Source: Methylomonas sp. UP202
Lineage (GTDB): Bacteria > Pseudomonadota > Gammaproteobacteria > Methylococcales > Methylomonadaceae
Assembly (NCBI RefSeq): GCF_029910655.1
Contig: NZ_CP123897.1
Location: 3,523,547-3,587,546 of the forward strand
Direction of reading: 5' to 3'
Length of the DNA: 64,000 bases
The translations under genes were made by a program, and so were the position numbers. Numbering within the stretch: the stretch's first letter is position 1; each line of letters starts with the position of its first letter. The notes below the pieces were generated by a model that made no database searches, had not been told where the DNA came from, and worked only from the letters and a program-made list of their open reading frames with translations. This document shows positions 9,896-19,673 of this stretch, piece after piece.

Positions 9896-12800
9896 TCAGG
9901 CTGGCAATGGCGTTGTGCCGAGCCGTAGCATCCGGAGCCGAAACCGATCCAGATATAAATAAACCACCGGCGTCGTGTATAAGGTCAATAGTTGGCTGAA
10001 TATCAAGCCGCCGACGATGGCGATGCCCAGCGGCTGGCGCAGTTCCGCGCCGTAACCGCTACCTAAGACCAAGGGCAACGCGCCGAACAGCGCGGCAAAC
10101 GTCGTCATCAGGATCGGTCTGAAGCGTAGCATGCACGCTTGAAAGATCGCCTCGCGCGAATCCAGCCCGCGCTCGCGCTCCGCCAGCAACGCAAAATCGA
10201 TCATCATGATCGCGTTTTTCTTGACGATGCCGATCAACAGGATCACGCCGATCAGCGCAACGATGCTGAACTCCTTACCGCAAACCATCAGAGCCAACAA
10301 CGCGCCGACGCCGGCCGACGGCAGCGTGGACAGTATAGTCAACGGATGCACCAGGCTTTCGTAAAGCACACCGAGCACAATGTAAATGCTGATCAGCGCC
10401 GCCAAAATGAGCCAGGGTTGATTGCGCAACGCGTCCTGAAAGGCTTTGCCGGAACCTTGAAAACTGCCGGTAACGGCCGCCGGCAAGCCGATGTCGCGTA
10501 AGGCTTGATCGATCGCCGCGCTGGCTCCGGACATTGCCACGCCGGGTTTTAAATTGAACGACAGCTCGCTGACCGCGAACTGGCCTTGATGGCGTACCGA
10601 CAACGGCGCGTTGCTGGGGGCGAAGCTGGCTAGCGCCGACAGCGGCACTTGGCGCGGCTGGCCGGTGCCGGCAGTACCGGGCTGGGCCGGCGCGCTGATA
10701 TACAGTTGTTTCAGACTGTCCGTCGATTGCCAATATTGCGGCGCCACTTCCATAATCACCCGGTATTGGTTGAGCGGATTGTAGATCACCGATACTTGGC
10801 GCTGGCCGAAGGCGCTGTTCAAGCTATTGTCGATCAAGGCCTGGCTGACGCCGTAGCGGGCGGCTAGATCGCGGTTGACGGTCAGGCCGATTTGTTCGCC
10901 CTTGTCCTGCTGACTGCTGTTGACATCAGTCAGTTCGGGCAAGCGGGCCAGCGCGGCCTGGACCTTGGGCGTCCATTCTTTCAACAAGGCCAAGTCGTCG
11001 GCTTGCAAGGTGTAATCGATCAAACCAAACGACATCCGCCCGCCGATGCGCAGCTCCTGGGCCGGAAACATATGCAAATTGGCGCCGGGGATTCGGCCGG
11101 CCGCCTTGCGCAATCGGTCCATCACGATCTCGATAGCTTCGCGCTCCCCGTGCGGCTTCAACGTGATAAACACCCGCGCGCTATTGCTGCTTTGCGAACT
11201 ACCGGCAAAGCCGGCGACATTGGTGACCGCGGGGTCTTTCAGCAAAATCTCGGAGATTTGCCCAAACTGCTTTTGCAGCGTTTGAAACGAGGTGTTTTGG
11301 TCGGTTTGTATCTCGCCCAACAAACGGCCGCCGTCCTGGGTCGGGAAAAAACCTTTGTCGATGGCGCCGTATAAATAAAAATTCAAGCCTATCGTCGCCA
11401 GCAACAGGCTCAGCATGATCCGACCATGACGCAAGGCCCAACTTAGGCTGATGCGATAATTGTCCTGCACCCAATCGAAGGCCGCGCCGATACCGCGATA
11501 GATCGGTCCGTGTTCCGTTGGCTCCTTGCCCAGCCAGCGCGCGCACAACATCGGCGTGGTGGTCAACGAGATCAGCAGCGAAACCAGCACCGCGGCCGAT
11601 AAAGTCACCGCGAATTCCCGAAACAGCCGGCCCGGCACGCCGCCCATCAATAGAATCGGCAGAAACACCGCGACCAGCGACACGCTCATCGCCAACACCG
11701 TGAAGCTCACTTCCTTGGCGGCCAGCAGCGCGGCCTTGAACGGTGCGATGCCGGCCTCGATATGCCGGTTGGTGTTTTCGACCACCACAATCGCATCGTC
11801 CACGACAAAGCCGGTGGCGATGGTCAAGGCCATCAAGGTCAAGTTGTTGACGCTAAAACCGCAGAAGTACATCACCGCGCAGGAACCCAGCAGCGAAGCC
11901 GGTACCGCGACGATCGGCACCGCCGCCGAACGCGGATTGCGCAGAAATACCAGCACCACCAAAATCACCAAGACCACCGCGACGAACAAGCCGTGCTCGA
12001 CTTCCCGGATAGACGCCCGAATCGACAACGATCTATCCACCACCACCGACAGTTCGATATTGCTGGGCAAAGCGGCCTTGAGTTGCGGCAACACCGCCAG
12101 CACTTGATCGACGGTTTGGATCACATTGGCCAAGGGTTGTTTGCGGATGATCAGCAACACCGAGGGTTTGCCGTTTTTCAGACCGACATTGCGCAAATCC
12201 TCGACCGAATCGACCGCTTCGCCCAGGTCGGCGATGCGCACTGGCGCGCCGTTACGGTAAGCGACGATCAGCGGCAGATATTCAGAAGCGGTGCGGGCCT
12301 GATCGTTAGCCTGGATTTGCCAGCGGGTGTCGGCACTTTCCAACACGCCCTTGGGCCGGGTGATGTTGGTTTGGGCGATGGTGTTGCGCACGTCGTCCAA
12401 ACCGATGCCGTATTTGCTCAAGGCGTTGGGATTCAGTTCCACCCGCACCGCCGGTAGGGTCGCGCCGCCGATTTGCACTTGGCCAATACCGGGAATTTGC
12501 GAAATTTTTTGCAGCAAAATCGTCGACGCGGAATCGTACAGCTGGCCGCGCGTGAAGCTGTCCGAGGTCAGCGCCAGGATCAGAATCGGCGAATCGGACG
12601 GATTGTCGCGCCGATAACTGGGCCGGTTGGGCATGCCGCTGGGCAGCATGCTGGCGGCGGCGTTGATCGCGGCCTGCACGTCGCGGCAGGCGCCATCGAT
12701 GTCGCGGTTTAAATCAAACTGCAACGTAATCGAAGTCGAGCCTTGCGAACTGTTGGAGGTCATTTCGGTGACGCCGGCGATGCGTCCCAACGCACGCTCC

Positions 12801-13000
12801 AGCGGCGTGGCGACCGTCGCGGCCATGGTTTCGGCGTTGGCGCCGGGCAATTGCGCCTGCACCGCAACGGTCGGAAAGTCCACCTGCGGCAGCGACGAAA
12901 CCGGCAGATTCAAAAACGCTAAAACCCCGCACAGGCTGATGGCGACGGTCAGCAAGGTGGTGGCGACCGGGCGGCGGATGAATAGCGCGGACAGATTCAT
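9896..13000 (-). CDS. mdtC: Multidrug efflux RND permease, MdtC type
   Basis: A 1034-residue inner-membrane RND transporter, proton-driven. The TM4 relay [15 protein letters not shown] and the TM10 stretch [15 protein letters not shown] are intact. It starts one base after the stop of mdtB, as in enterobacterial mdtABC, where MdtB and MdtC form a B2C heterotrimer. The order A-B-C and the two non-identical RND subunits support the MdtC assignment. In E. coli the system exports novobiocin and bile salts under BaeSR. No mdtD-like gene or two-component pair follows here; 250 bp of non-coding sequence separate it from the convergent P-type ATPase. Confidence 0.92.
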   Translation of the reverse strand: MNLSALFIRRPVATTLLTVAISLCGVLAFLNLPVSSLPQVDFPTVAVQAQLPGANAETMAATVATPLERALGRIAGVTEMTSNSSQGSTSITLQFDLNRDIDGACRDVQAAINAAASMLPSGMPNRPSYRRDNPSDSPILILALTSDSFTRGQLYDSASTILLQKISQIPGIGQVQIGGATLPAVRVELNPNALSKYGIGLDDVRNTIAQTNITRPKGVLESADTRWQIQANDQARTASEYLPLIVAYRNGAPVRIADLGEAVDSVEDLRNVGLKNGKPSVLLIIRKQPLANVIQTVDQVLAVLPQLKAALPSNIELSVVVDRSLSIRASIREVEHGLFVAVVLVILVVLVFLRNPRSAAVPIVAVPASLLGSCAVMYFCGFSVNNLTLMALTIATGFVVDDAIVVVENTNRHIEAGIAPFKAALLAAKEVSFTVLAMSVSLVAVFLPILLMGGVPGRLFREFAVTLSAAVLVSLLISLTTTPMLCARWLGKEPTEHGPIYRGIGAAFDWVQDNYRISLSWALRHGRIMLSLLLATIGLNFYLYGAIDKGFFPTQDGGRLLGEIQTDQNTSFQTLQKQFGQISEILLKDPAVTNVAGFAGSSQSSNSARVFITLKPHGEREAIEIVMDRLRKAAGRIPGANLHMFPAQELRIGGRMSFGLIDYTLQADDLALLKEWTPKVQAALARLPELTDVNSSQQDKGEQIGLTVNRDLAARYGVSQALIDNSLNSAFGQRQVSVIYNPLNQYRVIMEVAPQYWQSTDSLKQLYISAPAQPGTAGTGQPRQVPLSALASFAPSNAPLSVRHQGQFAVSELSFNLKPGVAMSGASAAIDQALRDIGLPAAVTGSFQGSGKAFQDALRNQPWLILAALISIYIVLGVLYESLVHPLTILSTLPSAGVGALLALMVCGKEFSIVALIGVILLIGIVKKNAIMMIDFALLAERERGLDSREAIFQACMLRFRPILMTTFAALFGALPLVLGSGYGAELRQPLGIAIVGGLIFSQLLTLYTTPVVYLYLDRFRLRMLRLGTTPLPA

Positions 13001-13001
13001 G

Positions 13002-16000
13002 TCAATGCAGGTCCTGTTCGACGGCGTCGCCGGACTCGACTCCTAGAGCCGTTTTGACCCGCCGCGCCAGCTTATCCATCGCCAGATAAATCACCGGCGT
13101 AGTGTATAAGGTCAGCAATTGGCTGAGCAGCAGGCCGCCGACCATCGTAATACCCAGCGGGTGGCGCAATTCCGAACCGACGCCGTTGCCCAGCATCAAC
13201 GGCAAGGCACCCAGCAGCGCGGCCAGCGTGGTCATCAGAATCGGCCGGAAGCGCAGCAAGCAGGCTTGGTAAATCGCCTGGTCCGGCGGCAGCCCCTGAT
13301 GGCGCTCGGCTTCCAGCGCAAAGTCGATCATCATGATGGCGTTTTTCTTGACGATGCCGATCAGCAAAATAATGCCGATGATGCCGATAATCCCCAGATC
13401 GCCGTCGGACAGCTCCAGCGCCAGCAAAGCGCCGACCCCGGCCGAGGGCAGCGTGGACAATATCGTCAGCGGATGAATGTAGCTTTCGTACAGCACGCCC
13501 AGCACGATGTACACGGTCACGATCGCCGCCAGGATCAGCAACAACGTGTTGTTGAGCGAAGCCTTGAAGGCCTGGGCGGCGCCTTGGTATTCGCTACGGA
13601 TCGCCAGCGGCAATTCGATTTGGCTCTTGGTGGCTTCGACCGCATTCACGGCGTCGCCGAGCGCATAGCCCGGCGCCAGGTTGAACGATACCGTGGCCAC
13701 CGGATACTGATCGAGGTGGTTGATCGCCAACGTGGTCGGCCGCTCGGACAACTCGGCGATGGCGGATAGCGGCACCTGGCTGCCGTTGGTCGACGGCACC
13801 CGCAATTCGTTCAGCGCCGCCGGACTGGTTTGTTCGGCCGGATCGACTTCCAACACGACCCGGTATTGGTTGGCCTGGGTGAATATCGTCGACACCAAGC
13901 GCTGGCCGTAAGCGCTGTACAGCGCATTGTCGATCGCGGCGGTGCTGACGCCCAAGCGGCTGGCGGTGGCTCGGTCGATGTTGACGAACACCTGCCGGCC
14001 CTGGTCGAGTACGTCGCTGACCACGTCGGCGAACTCCGGCCGGCCTTGCAATTGCGCCACCAATTTGCCGGTCCAGCGGTTCAATTCGTCCAGATCGGCG
14101 CCTTCCAAGGTAAATTGATATTGGGTGCGGGTGACGCGGTTTTCCATCGTCAAATCCTGCACCGGTTGCAAATACAGTTGTATACCGGGCAAATCGGCCA
14201 GCCGGTCTTTCAGACGGGCGATAATTTCGCGGGCCGGCGGCCGTTGGTCGTGGGGTTTTAGATTAATCAAAAACCGGCCGCTGTTCGGGGTGGCGTTGAT
14301 GCCGTCGACGCCGATAAACGACGACAAATTCTCTACCGACGGGTCTTCCAGGATGCGTTGCGCCAGCTTGCCCTGCTGTTCGGCCAGGGCTTGAAACGAC
14401 ACGGTCTGCGGCGCTTCGGAAAAACCTTGAATGATGCCGGTGTCCTGACTGGGGAAAAAGCCTTTGGGTATCCAGACGTACAGAGCGGCGGTCAGTACCA
14501 CGGTGGCGAAAAATACCAGCAAAGTCGCCGTTTGGCGTTGCATCACCCAGATCAGGCTGCGCCCGTAGAGTTTAATCAGCCGCTCGAACCAGTCGTCGCT
14601 GATTTCATTTTGGTGTTGATGAACTGCGCCGGGCCGTAATAGCTTGGCGCACATCATCGGCGTCAGGGTCAACGACACCACGGCGGAAATTAAAATCGCC
14701 ACCGCCAGCGTGATGGCGAATTCCCGAAACAGCCGGCCGACCACGTCGGACATAAACAGCAGCGGAATCAGCACCGCGACAAGCGAAAACGTCAGCGAAA
14801 TAATCGTAAAGCCAATTTGCTCCGAGCCTTTCAAGGCGGCTTTGAGAGGCGATTCGCCGCGCTCGATATAGCGCGAGATGTTTTCGATGACGACGATCGC
14901 ATCGTCCACGACAAAGCCGGTGGCGATGGTCAGCGCCATCAAGGTCAGGTTGTTGATACTGAATTCGGCCAGATACATCGCCGCGAAGGTGCCCACCAGC
15001 GATAGCGGCACCGCGACGCCGGGGATGATGGTCGCCGGAATGTTGCGCAGGAACAGAAAAATCACCATCACCACCAGGGCCACGGCCAGCAGCAATTCGA
15101 ATTGTACGTCGTGGACCGACGCGCGGATCGTCACGGTGCGGTCGGTCAGCGCGTCGACTTCGACGCCACTCGGCAGCGAGGCTTGCAGCTTGGGCAGCAA
15201 GGCCTGGATGCGGTCTACCACCTCGATCACGTTGGCGCCGGGCTGGCGCTGAATGTTGACGATGATGGCGGCCTTGTCGTTGGCCCAGGCCGCCAACCGG
15301 ACATTCTCGGCGCCGTCGATCACGCTGGCGACATCGGTCAATTTGACCGGTGCGCCGTTTTTGTAAGCCACCACCAGGTCGCGGTACTCGGCGGCCGAGC
15401 GCAGCTGGTCGTTGCTGTCTATCGTCGCGGCGCGGGTCGGGCCGTTGATCGAGCCCTTGGGCTGGCTGACGTTGGCGGCGGCGATCGCAGAGCGCACATC
15501 TTCCAAACTGATGCCGTAAGCCGCCAACGCCTTGTGGTTGGCTTGAATCCGCACCGCCGGCCGTTGGCCGCCGCTGATGCTGACCATGCCGACGCCGGGC
15601 AATTGGGCGATCTTCTGCGCCAGGCGGGTGTCTACCAGGTCTTCGACCTTGAACAAAGGCATGGATTCGGCGCTGACTGCCAGCGTCATGATCGGCGTGT
15701 CGGCCGGATTGACCTTGCTGTAGATCGGCGCTTGCGGCAGGTCGCTGGGCAGGAAATTATTGGCGGCATTGATCGCGGCCTGTACGCTTTGCTCGGCCAC
15801 GTCCAGGTCCAGACTCAGATTGAATTGCAGCGTGATCACCGAGGCGCCACCGGAACTGGTCGAGGTCATTTGGGTCAGGCCCGGCATTTGCCCGAATTGC
15901 CGTTCCAGCGGTGCGGTGACAATCGCGGTCATCACCTCCGGACTGGCGCCGGGATACAGCGTGGTGACCTGTATCGTCGGATAATCGACCTGCGGCAGCG

Positions 16001-16136
16001 CCGAGACCGGCAGCAGCCGGTAGGCCAACACGCCGACCAGCAACAGCGCCACCATGAGCAGCGAGGTGGCAACCGGCCGCAGAATGAACAGTCGAGACGG
16101 ATTGAAGCCCGCCTTGCCGGGATCGCTGAAACTCAT
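13002..16136 (-). CDS. mdtB: Multidrug efflux RND permease, MdtB type
   Basis: A 1044-residue RND permease, paralogous to the next gene. TM4 relay [15 protein letters not shown] and TM10 [19 protein letters not shown] are present, so the protonation site is complete. N-terminal sequence [29 protein letters not shown] is a typical RND first membrane segment. It starts three bases after the mdtA stop codon and ends one base before the mdtC start, so the three genes are almost certainly one message. Expected partner: MdtC in a heterotrimer, MdtA as periplasmic adaptor and a TolC-like channel encoded elsewhere. Confidence 0.92.
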   Translation of the reverse strand: MSFSDPGKAGFNPSRLFILRPVATSLLMVALLLVGVLAYRLLPVSALPQVDYPTIQVTTLYPGASPEVMTAIVTAPLERQFGQMPGLTQMTSTSSGGASVITLQFNLSLDLDVAEQSVQAAINAANNFLPSDLPQAPIYSKVNPADTPIMTLAVSAESMPLFKVEDLVDTRLAQKIAQLPGVGMVSISGGQRPAVRIQANHKALAAYGISLEDVRSAIAAANVSQPKGSINGPTRAATIDSNDQLRSAAEYRDLVVAYKNGAPVKLTDVASVIDGAENVRLAAWANDKAAIIVNIQRQPGANVIEVVDRIQALLPKLQASLPSGVEVDALTDRTVTIRASVHDVQFELLLAVALVVMVIFLFLRNIPATIIPGVAVPLSLVGTFAAMYLAEFSINNLTLMALTIATGFVVDDAIVVIENISRYIERGESPLKAALKGSEQIGFTIISLTFSLVAVLIPLLFMSDVVGRLFREFAITLAVAILISAVVSLTLTPMMCAKLLRPGAVHQHQNEISDDWFERLIKLYGRSLIWVMQRQTATLLVFFATVVLTAALYVWIPKGFFPSQDTGIIQGFSEAPQTVSFQALAEQQGKLAQRILEDPSVENLSSFIGVDGINATPNSGRFLINLKPHDQRPPAREIIARLKDRLADLPGIQLYLQPVQDLTMENRVTRTQYQFTLEGADLDELNRWTGKLVAQLQGRPEFADVVSDVLDQGRQVFVNIDRATASRLGVSTAAIDNALYSAYGQRLVSTIFTQANQYRVVLEVDPAEQTSPAALNELRVPSTNGSQVPLSAIAELSERPTTLAINHLDQYPVATVSFNLAPGYALGDAVNAVEATKSQIELPLAIRSEYQGAAQAFKASLNNTLLLILAAIVTVYIVLGVLYESYIHPLTILSTLPSAGVGALLALELSDGDLGIIGIIGIILLIGIVKKNAIMMIDFALEAERHQGLPPDQAIYQACLLRFRPILMTTLAALLGALPLMLGNGVGSELRHPLGITMVGGLLLSQLLTLYTTPVIYLAMDKLARRVKTALGVESGDAVEQDLH

Positions 16137-16139
16137 GGC

Positions 16140-17411
16140 TTAACCGCGCCGCCGACGTTGGCCGGATTCGTCTGCCGGCTTGGGCTGTAGTTCCGGCCTT
16201 GCCGCCACTGCCTGACCGTCTTTTTCGGCGACATCGACCACTCCACCATCCTTGACCCGGTCGATGCCGGTAACGATCAAGGTTTCGCCCGGCGCAATCC
16301 GCTTCTCGATCGCGACCTTTTCGCCTTCGCTGGGCCCCGGTTCCACCCGGCGCAGATGAGCGATGTTTTCGGCATCGACCACGTAGACAAAGGCGCCCTG
16401 ACTGTCGTGCTGCAGCGCGGCGCTCGGTATTTGAGTGACGCCGCGCAAGGTGTCCAGATGCATGCGGATATTGACGAACTGGTTGGCGAACAGGGTTTGC
16501 TCGCGGTTGTCGAATTGGGCCTTCAATTTTAGGGTGCCGGTGGTCGGATCGATTTGATTGTCCAGTGCGATCAGTTTGCCGTCGGCCAGCTTGGTTTTCC
16601 CGGCGCGGTCGTAAGCTTCGATGCCAATGTCCCGGCCTTCTCGATAGCGTTTTACCACGTCCGGCAGCTTGTCTTCCGGCAAGGTAAACACCACGCTGAT
16701 CGGTTGCAGTTGGGTAATCACCACCAAGCCGTTGGCATCGCCGGCTCTGACGAGGTTGCCTTGGTCCACTTGCCGCAAGCCGACCCGGCCGGAAATCGGC
16801 GCGGTCAGTTTGGCGTAACCGAGTTGCAGTTTGGCATTATCGACCAGGGCCTGGTCCATTTCGACATTGCCGCGATATTGTTTGACCTGGGATTCTTGGG
16901 TGACGGTTTGTTGGGCGGCAATCGAATCCTGTTCCAGCAAGGTTTGATAGCGGGCCCGGTCCAGTTCGGCGTTTTGCAGCAAGGCCTGGTCGCGGGTCAG
17001 CTGGCCCTGGGCTTGCTGCAATTGTACTTGAAACGGACGCGGGTCGATTTCGGCCAACAGATCGCCGGCTTTAACCATTTGCCCTTCGCTGAAGTTCACT
17101 TTCACCAGTTCGCCGTCAACGCGCGACTTGACGGTGACGGTGCGTAGCGCGGTGACAGTGCCTAGCGCGTGCAAATACACCGGAAAATCGCCGCTATCGG
17201 CGGATTGGATGGCCACGACAGCCGGTGCGTCCGGCCGCTCGCCGAACGGCGGCCGGTTTTTGGAGCCGCGCTCGGCTTTAGTATCGGGCGCGGCCTGACC
17301 GAATTGCAGATAGACCAGAATACCGATCACGCAGAGGGTAGAAAGTGCGCCGCGCCAATACCAGCGAGAGCGGCGCCGGATAGAAGCATCGATGGGGGTT
17401 GGGTTAGTCAT
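16140..17411 (-). CDS. mdtA: RND efflux periplasmic adaptor, MdtA type
   Basis: A 423-residue membrane fusion protein: basic N-terminus (RRRSRWYWRG), one membrane anchor (about 20-38), lipoyl-like half motifs (VKVNFSEGQMVKAGDLLAEIDPRPF and later KLTAPISGRVGLRQVDQGN), an alpha-hairpin between them, then beta-barrel and membrane-proximal domains. The C-terminus is Pro/Lys/Arg-rich. It links the MdtBC pump to an outer-membrane channel. No Shine-Dalgarno sequence is visible upstream of the ATG, and a promoter-like pair ends only 7 bases before it (see that entry). First gene of the mdtABC operon. Confidence 0.92.
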   Translation of the reverse strand: MTNPTPIDASIRRRSRWYWRGALSTLCVIGILVYLQFGQAAPDTKAERGSKNRPPFGERPDAPAVVAIQSADSGDFPVYLHALGTVTALRTVTVKSRVDGELVKVNFSEGQMVKAGDLLAEIDPRPFQVQLQQAQGQLTRDQALLQNAELDRARYQTLLEQDSIAAQQTVTQESQVKQYRGNVEMDQALVDNAKLQLGYAKLTAPISGRVGLRQVDQGNLVRAGDANGLVVITQLQPISVVFTLPEDKLPDVVKRYREGRDIGIEAYDRAGKTKLADGKLIALDNQIDPTTGTLKLKAQFDNREQTLFANQFVNIRMHLDTLRGVTQIPSAALQHDSQGAFVYVVDAENIAHLRRVEPGPSEGEKVAIEKRIAPGETLIVTGIDRVKDGGVVDVAEKDGQAVAARPELQPKPADESGQRRRRG

Positions 17412-17418
17412 GCAAGGG

Positions 17419-17446
17419 ATTCTATATGAGGATATAAGGTTGCCAA
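17419..17446 (-). promoter_or_regulatory. Putative sigma-70 promoter immediately upstream of mdtA
   Basis: On the minus strand TTGGCA (17446-17441), a 16-base spacer, then TAGAAT (17424-17419). The predicted start of transcription falls at or next to the A of the mdtA ATG at 17411. That would give a leaderless message and agrees with the lack of a ribosome-binding site. Motif-based only. Confidence 0.4.
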
Positions 17447-17824
17447 GGTATTGTCGTTATTAGGCGTGCGAAGCGGCCGCCGGTTCCGCCGAGAGTCGAA
17501 AAACGGTTGCATTGCAAGGCGAGCCGGCCGGGCTTCAAGCGGTAACGATTAATCGCTGGAACCTGGACACTGACGACGGCGTCGCGGCGGTTAGCCTGCT
17601 AACGGAGTTGAAGCCGCGGCTTGGCCATCGTTTGGTATTTCCCTTTGGCAAACATTGTTTCACGAACCTTAGGTCGACAGCGGCGATTTAGTTCCCGCCT
17701 CGGCCAGTGGCTTGGAGAGCCAACTCTTATTGGGTTCGGCAAAAGGTATGGCAGCGGTTTGTACGGCACGCCAGCAACAACTCTTCTGTTTGTGAGTGGC
17801 GGGCAACGCCGCTCGGCGAACTGG
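17447..17824. other. Gene-poor stretch, left part
   Basis: About 380 bp upstream of mdtA with no gene I can support. Short overlapping frames on both strands (for example 17599-17838 minus) look like random GC-rich translation. No transposase remnant or clear repeat was seen. Confidence 0.45.
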
Positions 17825-18127
17825 CTACAGTCCATCAATTCGCCGTCCCTGGCCGGGAAGTACCGCCCGGCTCGACCATCTGGCCGCAGGCGATCCGCAC
17901 CCTGATGCTGGTATCGTAATTAAAGCTGTCAACCGCGACCGGAGGTCTAGACAAATCCGGCGCGGGCGCCTGGCCGAACTGAAACCAACAGCCGACACCG
18001 GAACATTCGATGCCCTTATCAGAGCGACACCGGCCGATTCGCTGGTCAGTTTAACCTTATCTTGGGATAAACCGGCGCGGCCGGCCAGAGCGGTACCGAG
18101 GCTGGCGGAGTTGAAGGAAATGCGCAT
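17825..18127 (-). pseudogene. Possible small gene, perhaps frameshifted
   Basis: The ATG at 18127 is preceded by AGGAG at five-base spacing, one of the best ribosome sites in this region. The first 50 or so residues (MRISFNSASLGTALAGRAGL, then SQDKVKLTSESAGV) look like a real, moderately polar protein. After about residue 52 this frame turns Arg/Pro-rich and unconvincing. The frame beginning with GGC one base earlier reads a balanced sequence (GQAPAPDLSRPPVAVDSFNY, then DTSIRVRIACGQMVEPGG) and ends in TGA near 17836. A single frameshift, by mutation, sequencing error or programmed, would join the two into a protein of about 100 residues. Family not recognised. Confidence 0.35.
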
Positions 18128-19130
18128 GGTGACTCCTGGTCAGATGTCGGATGAATGGCGATGCCGATGCTCCGTCAAAGGGCAAAACTTATGCCATGCG
18201 CTGAAATGGCGTGCTATCCGGACGGAAAAACAACGGTTGCTACCGCGCCATGCGATGATCCCTGAATAGTCCAACCCGGCGTCTTTGCTCGGTCGCGCTT
18301 TGAATCCGGAGCGTCGAACCTAGGTTTGACACTCCGTAATAGGCCGTGACGAGAATACGATCGGGACCTGGAGGTAACGCCGAACCCGGCCGTCGAATGT
18401 CGGCGGATTGTTGCTGCAGGATCGGCGATTGCTGGACGACTGCTGTTTCGGCAACAACGCGGCGTGGTCCCAGTCGACTACTGTCACAGCAAGTCTTCAC
18501 CGATCATGACTACTTCACACCGGAATCAATCGACATGTCGGGCATCGCCCCAACCGTCATTGCCCCAGCGTTCTGTGTTGGATCGACACGTTCTGGCTAG
18601 CCGTTCAGGAAAACGGCCTGCGTCAATTGCTTGGTGTGTGACGGAATTGGTATATCTCAACAGGCCAGCCTGACGATCGAACCGCCCGTGGCCGACAAAA
18701 TCCGCCCAGTCGGTTCCGAACGCTCACGAACCGCGGCGGCGCGGACAACTTGGCCGCAATCGGCGCAGCGGCCTGCCGAATTGATGGGCGCCGGCGGTCG
18801 GGCCGACATCCGGACTGCCGAGTGTACGGCTTGTCTCTGGGCTGGCGAGGTGAAACGTTGGGCGCGCCTTATTTGCGCATGCCGACCTTTTGGGATCGCC
18901 GCATCGCTTTACCCAGCCGAGGACACCCACCCTGGCCATGCCCTACATCCGTCTAGCGGATTTGGGGGCGAGGAGAAACTTAAGCCACAAAGGAATTTAG
19001 GCGCCCAAACGACGTGGGTTGGGAAACACTTCTAAACGAACGCCCCTATAAAACACGAATAGCTTACGTCTCCCAGGCCCGGAATGCCGGCGTGACGAAT
19101 TAAGCGAGTGGGTATCTCAATCCACCGGAC
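18128..19130. other. Gene-poor stretch, right part
   Basis: About 1 kb without a supportable gene. Open frames on both strands are Arg/Pro-rich shadows with no ribosome sites. I found no tRNA-like arm, no IS end and no clear tandem repeat. It could be decayed sequence. Confidence 0.45.
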
Positions 19131-19165
19131 AAAAAAACGGCCGCGGGCATGAAGCCCGCGGCCGT
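19131..19165 (-). terminator. Intrinsic terminator of the 116-residue unknown gene
   Basis: Perfect 12-bp inverted repeat (ACGGCCGCGGGC at 19137-19148, complement at 19154-19165) with a five-base loop. On the minus strand it is followed by a run of T's (19131-19137). It lies 28 bp past the stop codon at 19194. Confidence 0.9.
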
Positions 19166-19193
19166 CGTAAAATACCTATATATGCAGCTGAGA

Positions 19194-19544
19194 TTAGCCT
19201 AACAAACCGCCAACGTTGATGCGCGTGCCGTTGCCTTGAGCGGCGTAGAAAGCCGCCGGGTTGGCCGCGCTGGAGCTCACCAGATCCTCGGCGGCCCGGC
19301 GCGCTTCGGCGCTGGAATTCAGCGCCGGTTGCGCGTCGGTCTTCGATTGGTTTTGCGCCAAGCGCAACGAGGCTTGGGAAAAGCTCACGGTATCGCCAAC
19401 GGCCTGATTGTCGCTATCGGAATCGCGATCCGGCGTCGTAACCGATTTGGGCTCCGCCGATTCGGCGCTTTTGGGTGCTTTAAGATCGCGGGTTGCCTGA
19501 GTGGTCAGGGCGCTGGATTGCGAGTATTGGGTATTGATGTCCAT
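19194..19544 (-). CDS. Small Ser/Ala-rich hypothetical protein
   Basis: A 116-residue protein starting at the ATG at 19544 (MDINTQYSQSSALTTQATRD), with GGAGG just upstream; the longer in-frame start is ignored. The sequence is hydrophilic, rich in Ser, Ala, Gln and Asp, with no signal peptide or membrane segment, and ends GTRINVGGLLG. It is probably partly disordered and partly helical (SFSQASLRLAQNQSKTD). A strong dedicated terminator shows it is a transcribed single gene. The family is not recognised and I propose no function. Confidence 0.7.
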   Translation of the reverse strand: MDINTQYSQSSALTTQATRDLKAPKSAESAEPKSVTTPDRDSDSDNQAVGDTVSFSQASLRLAQNQSKTDAQPALNSSAEARRAAEDLVSSSAANPAAFYAAQGNGTRINVGGLLG

Positions 19545-19673
19545 GGGGGCCTCCAGATCTTTACGGAGCGAGGGCGTTGTGCCATCGTTGCGTCGAATTC
19601 TAATCCAATCCGCCGGCAATTGCCGAATTTAATCGTTTTCTTATTATGACGCCCCACATCCCGGAGTTTATTG

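Noticed and set aside
15102-16190. A 362-codon plus-strand frame opposite mdtB
   Set aside because: Antisense shadow; Gln/His/Arg/Gly-rich, typical of the reverse of a GC-rich membrane protein gene.
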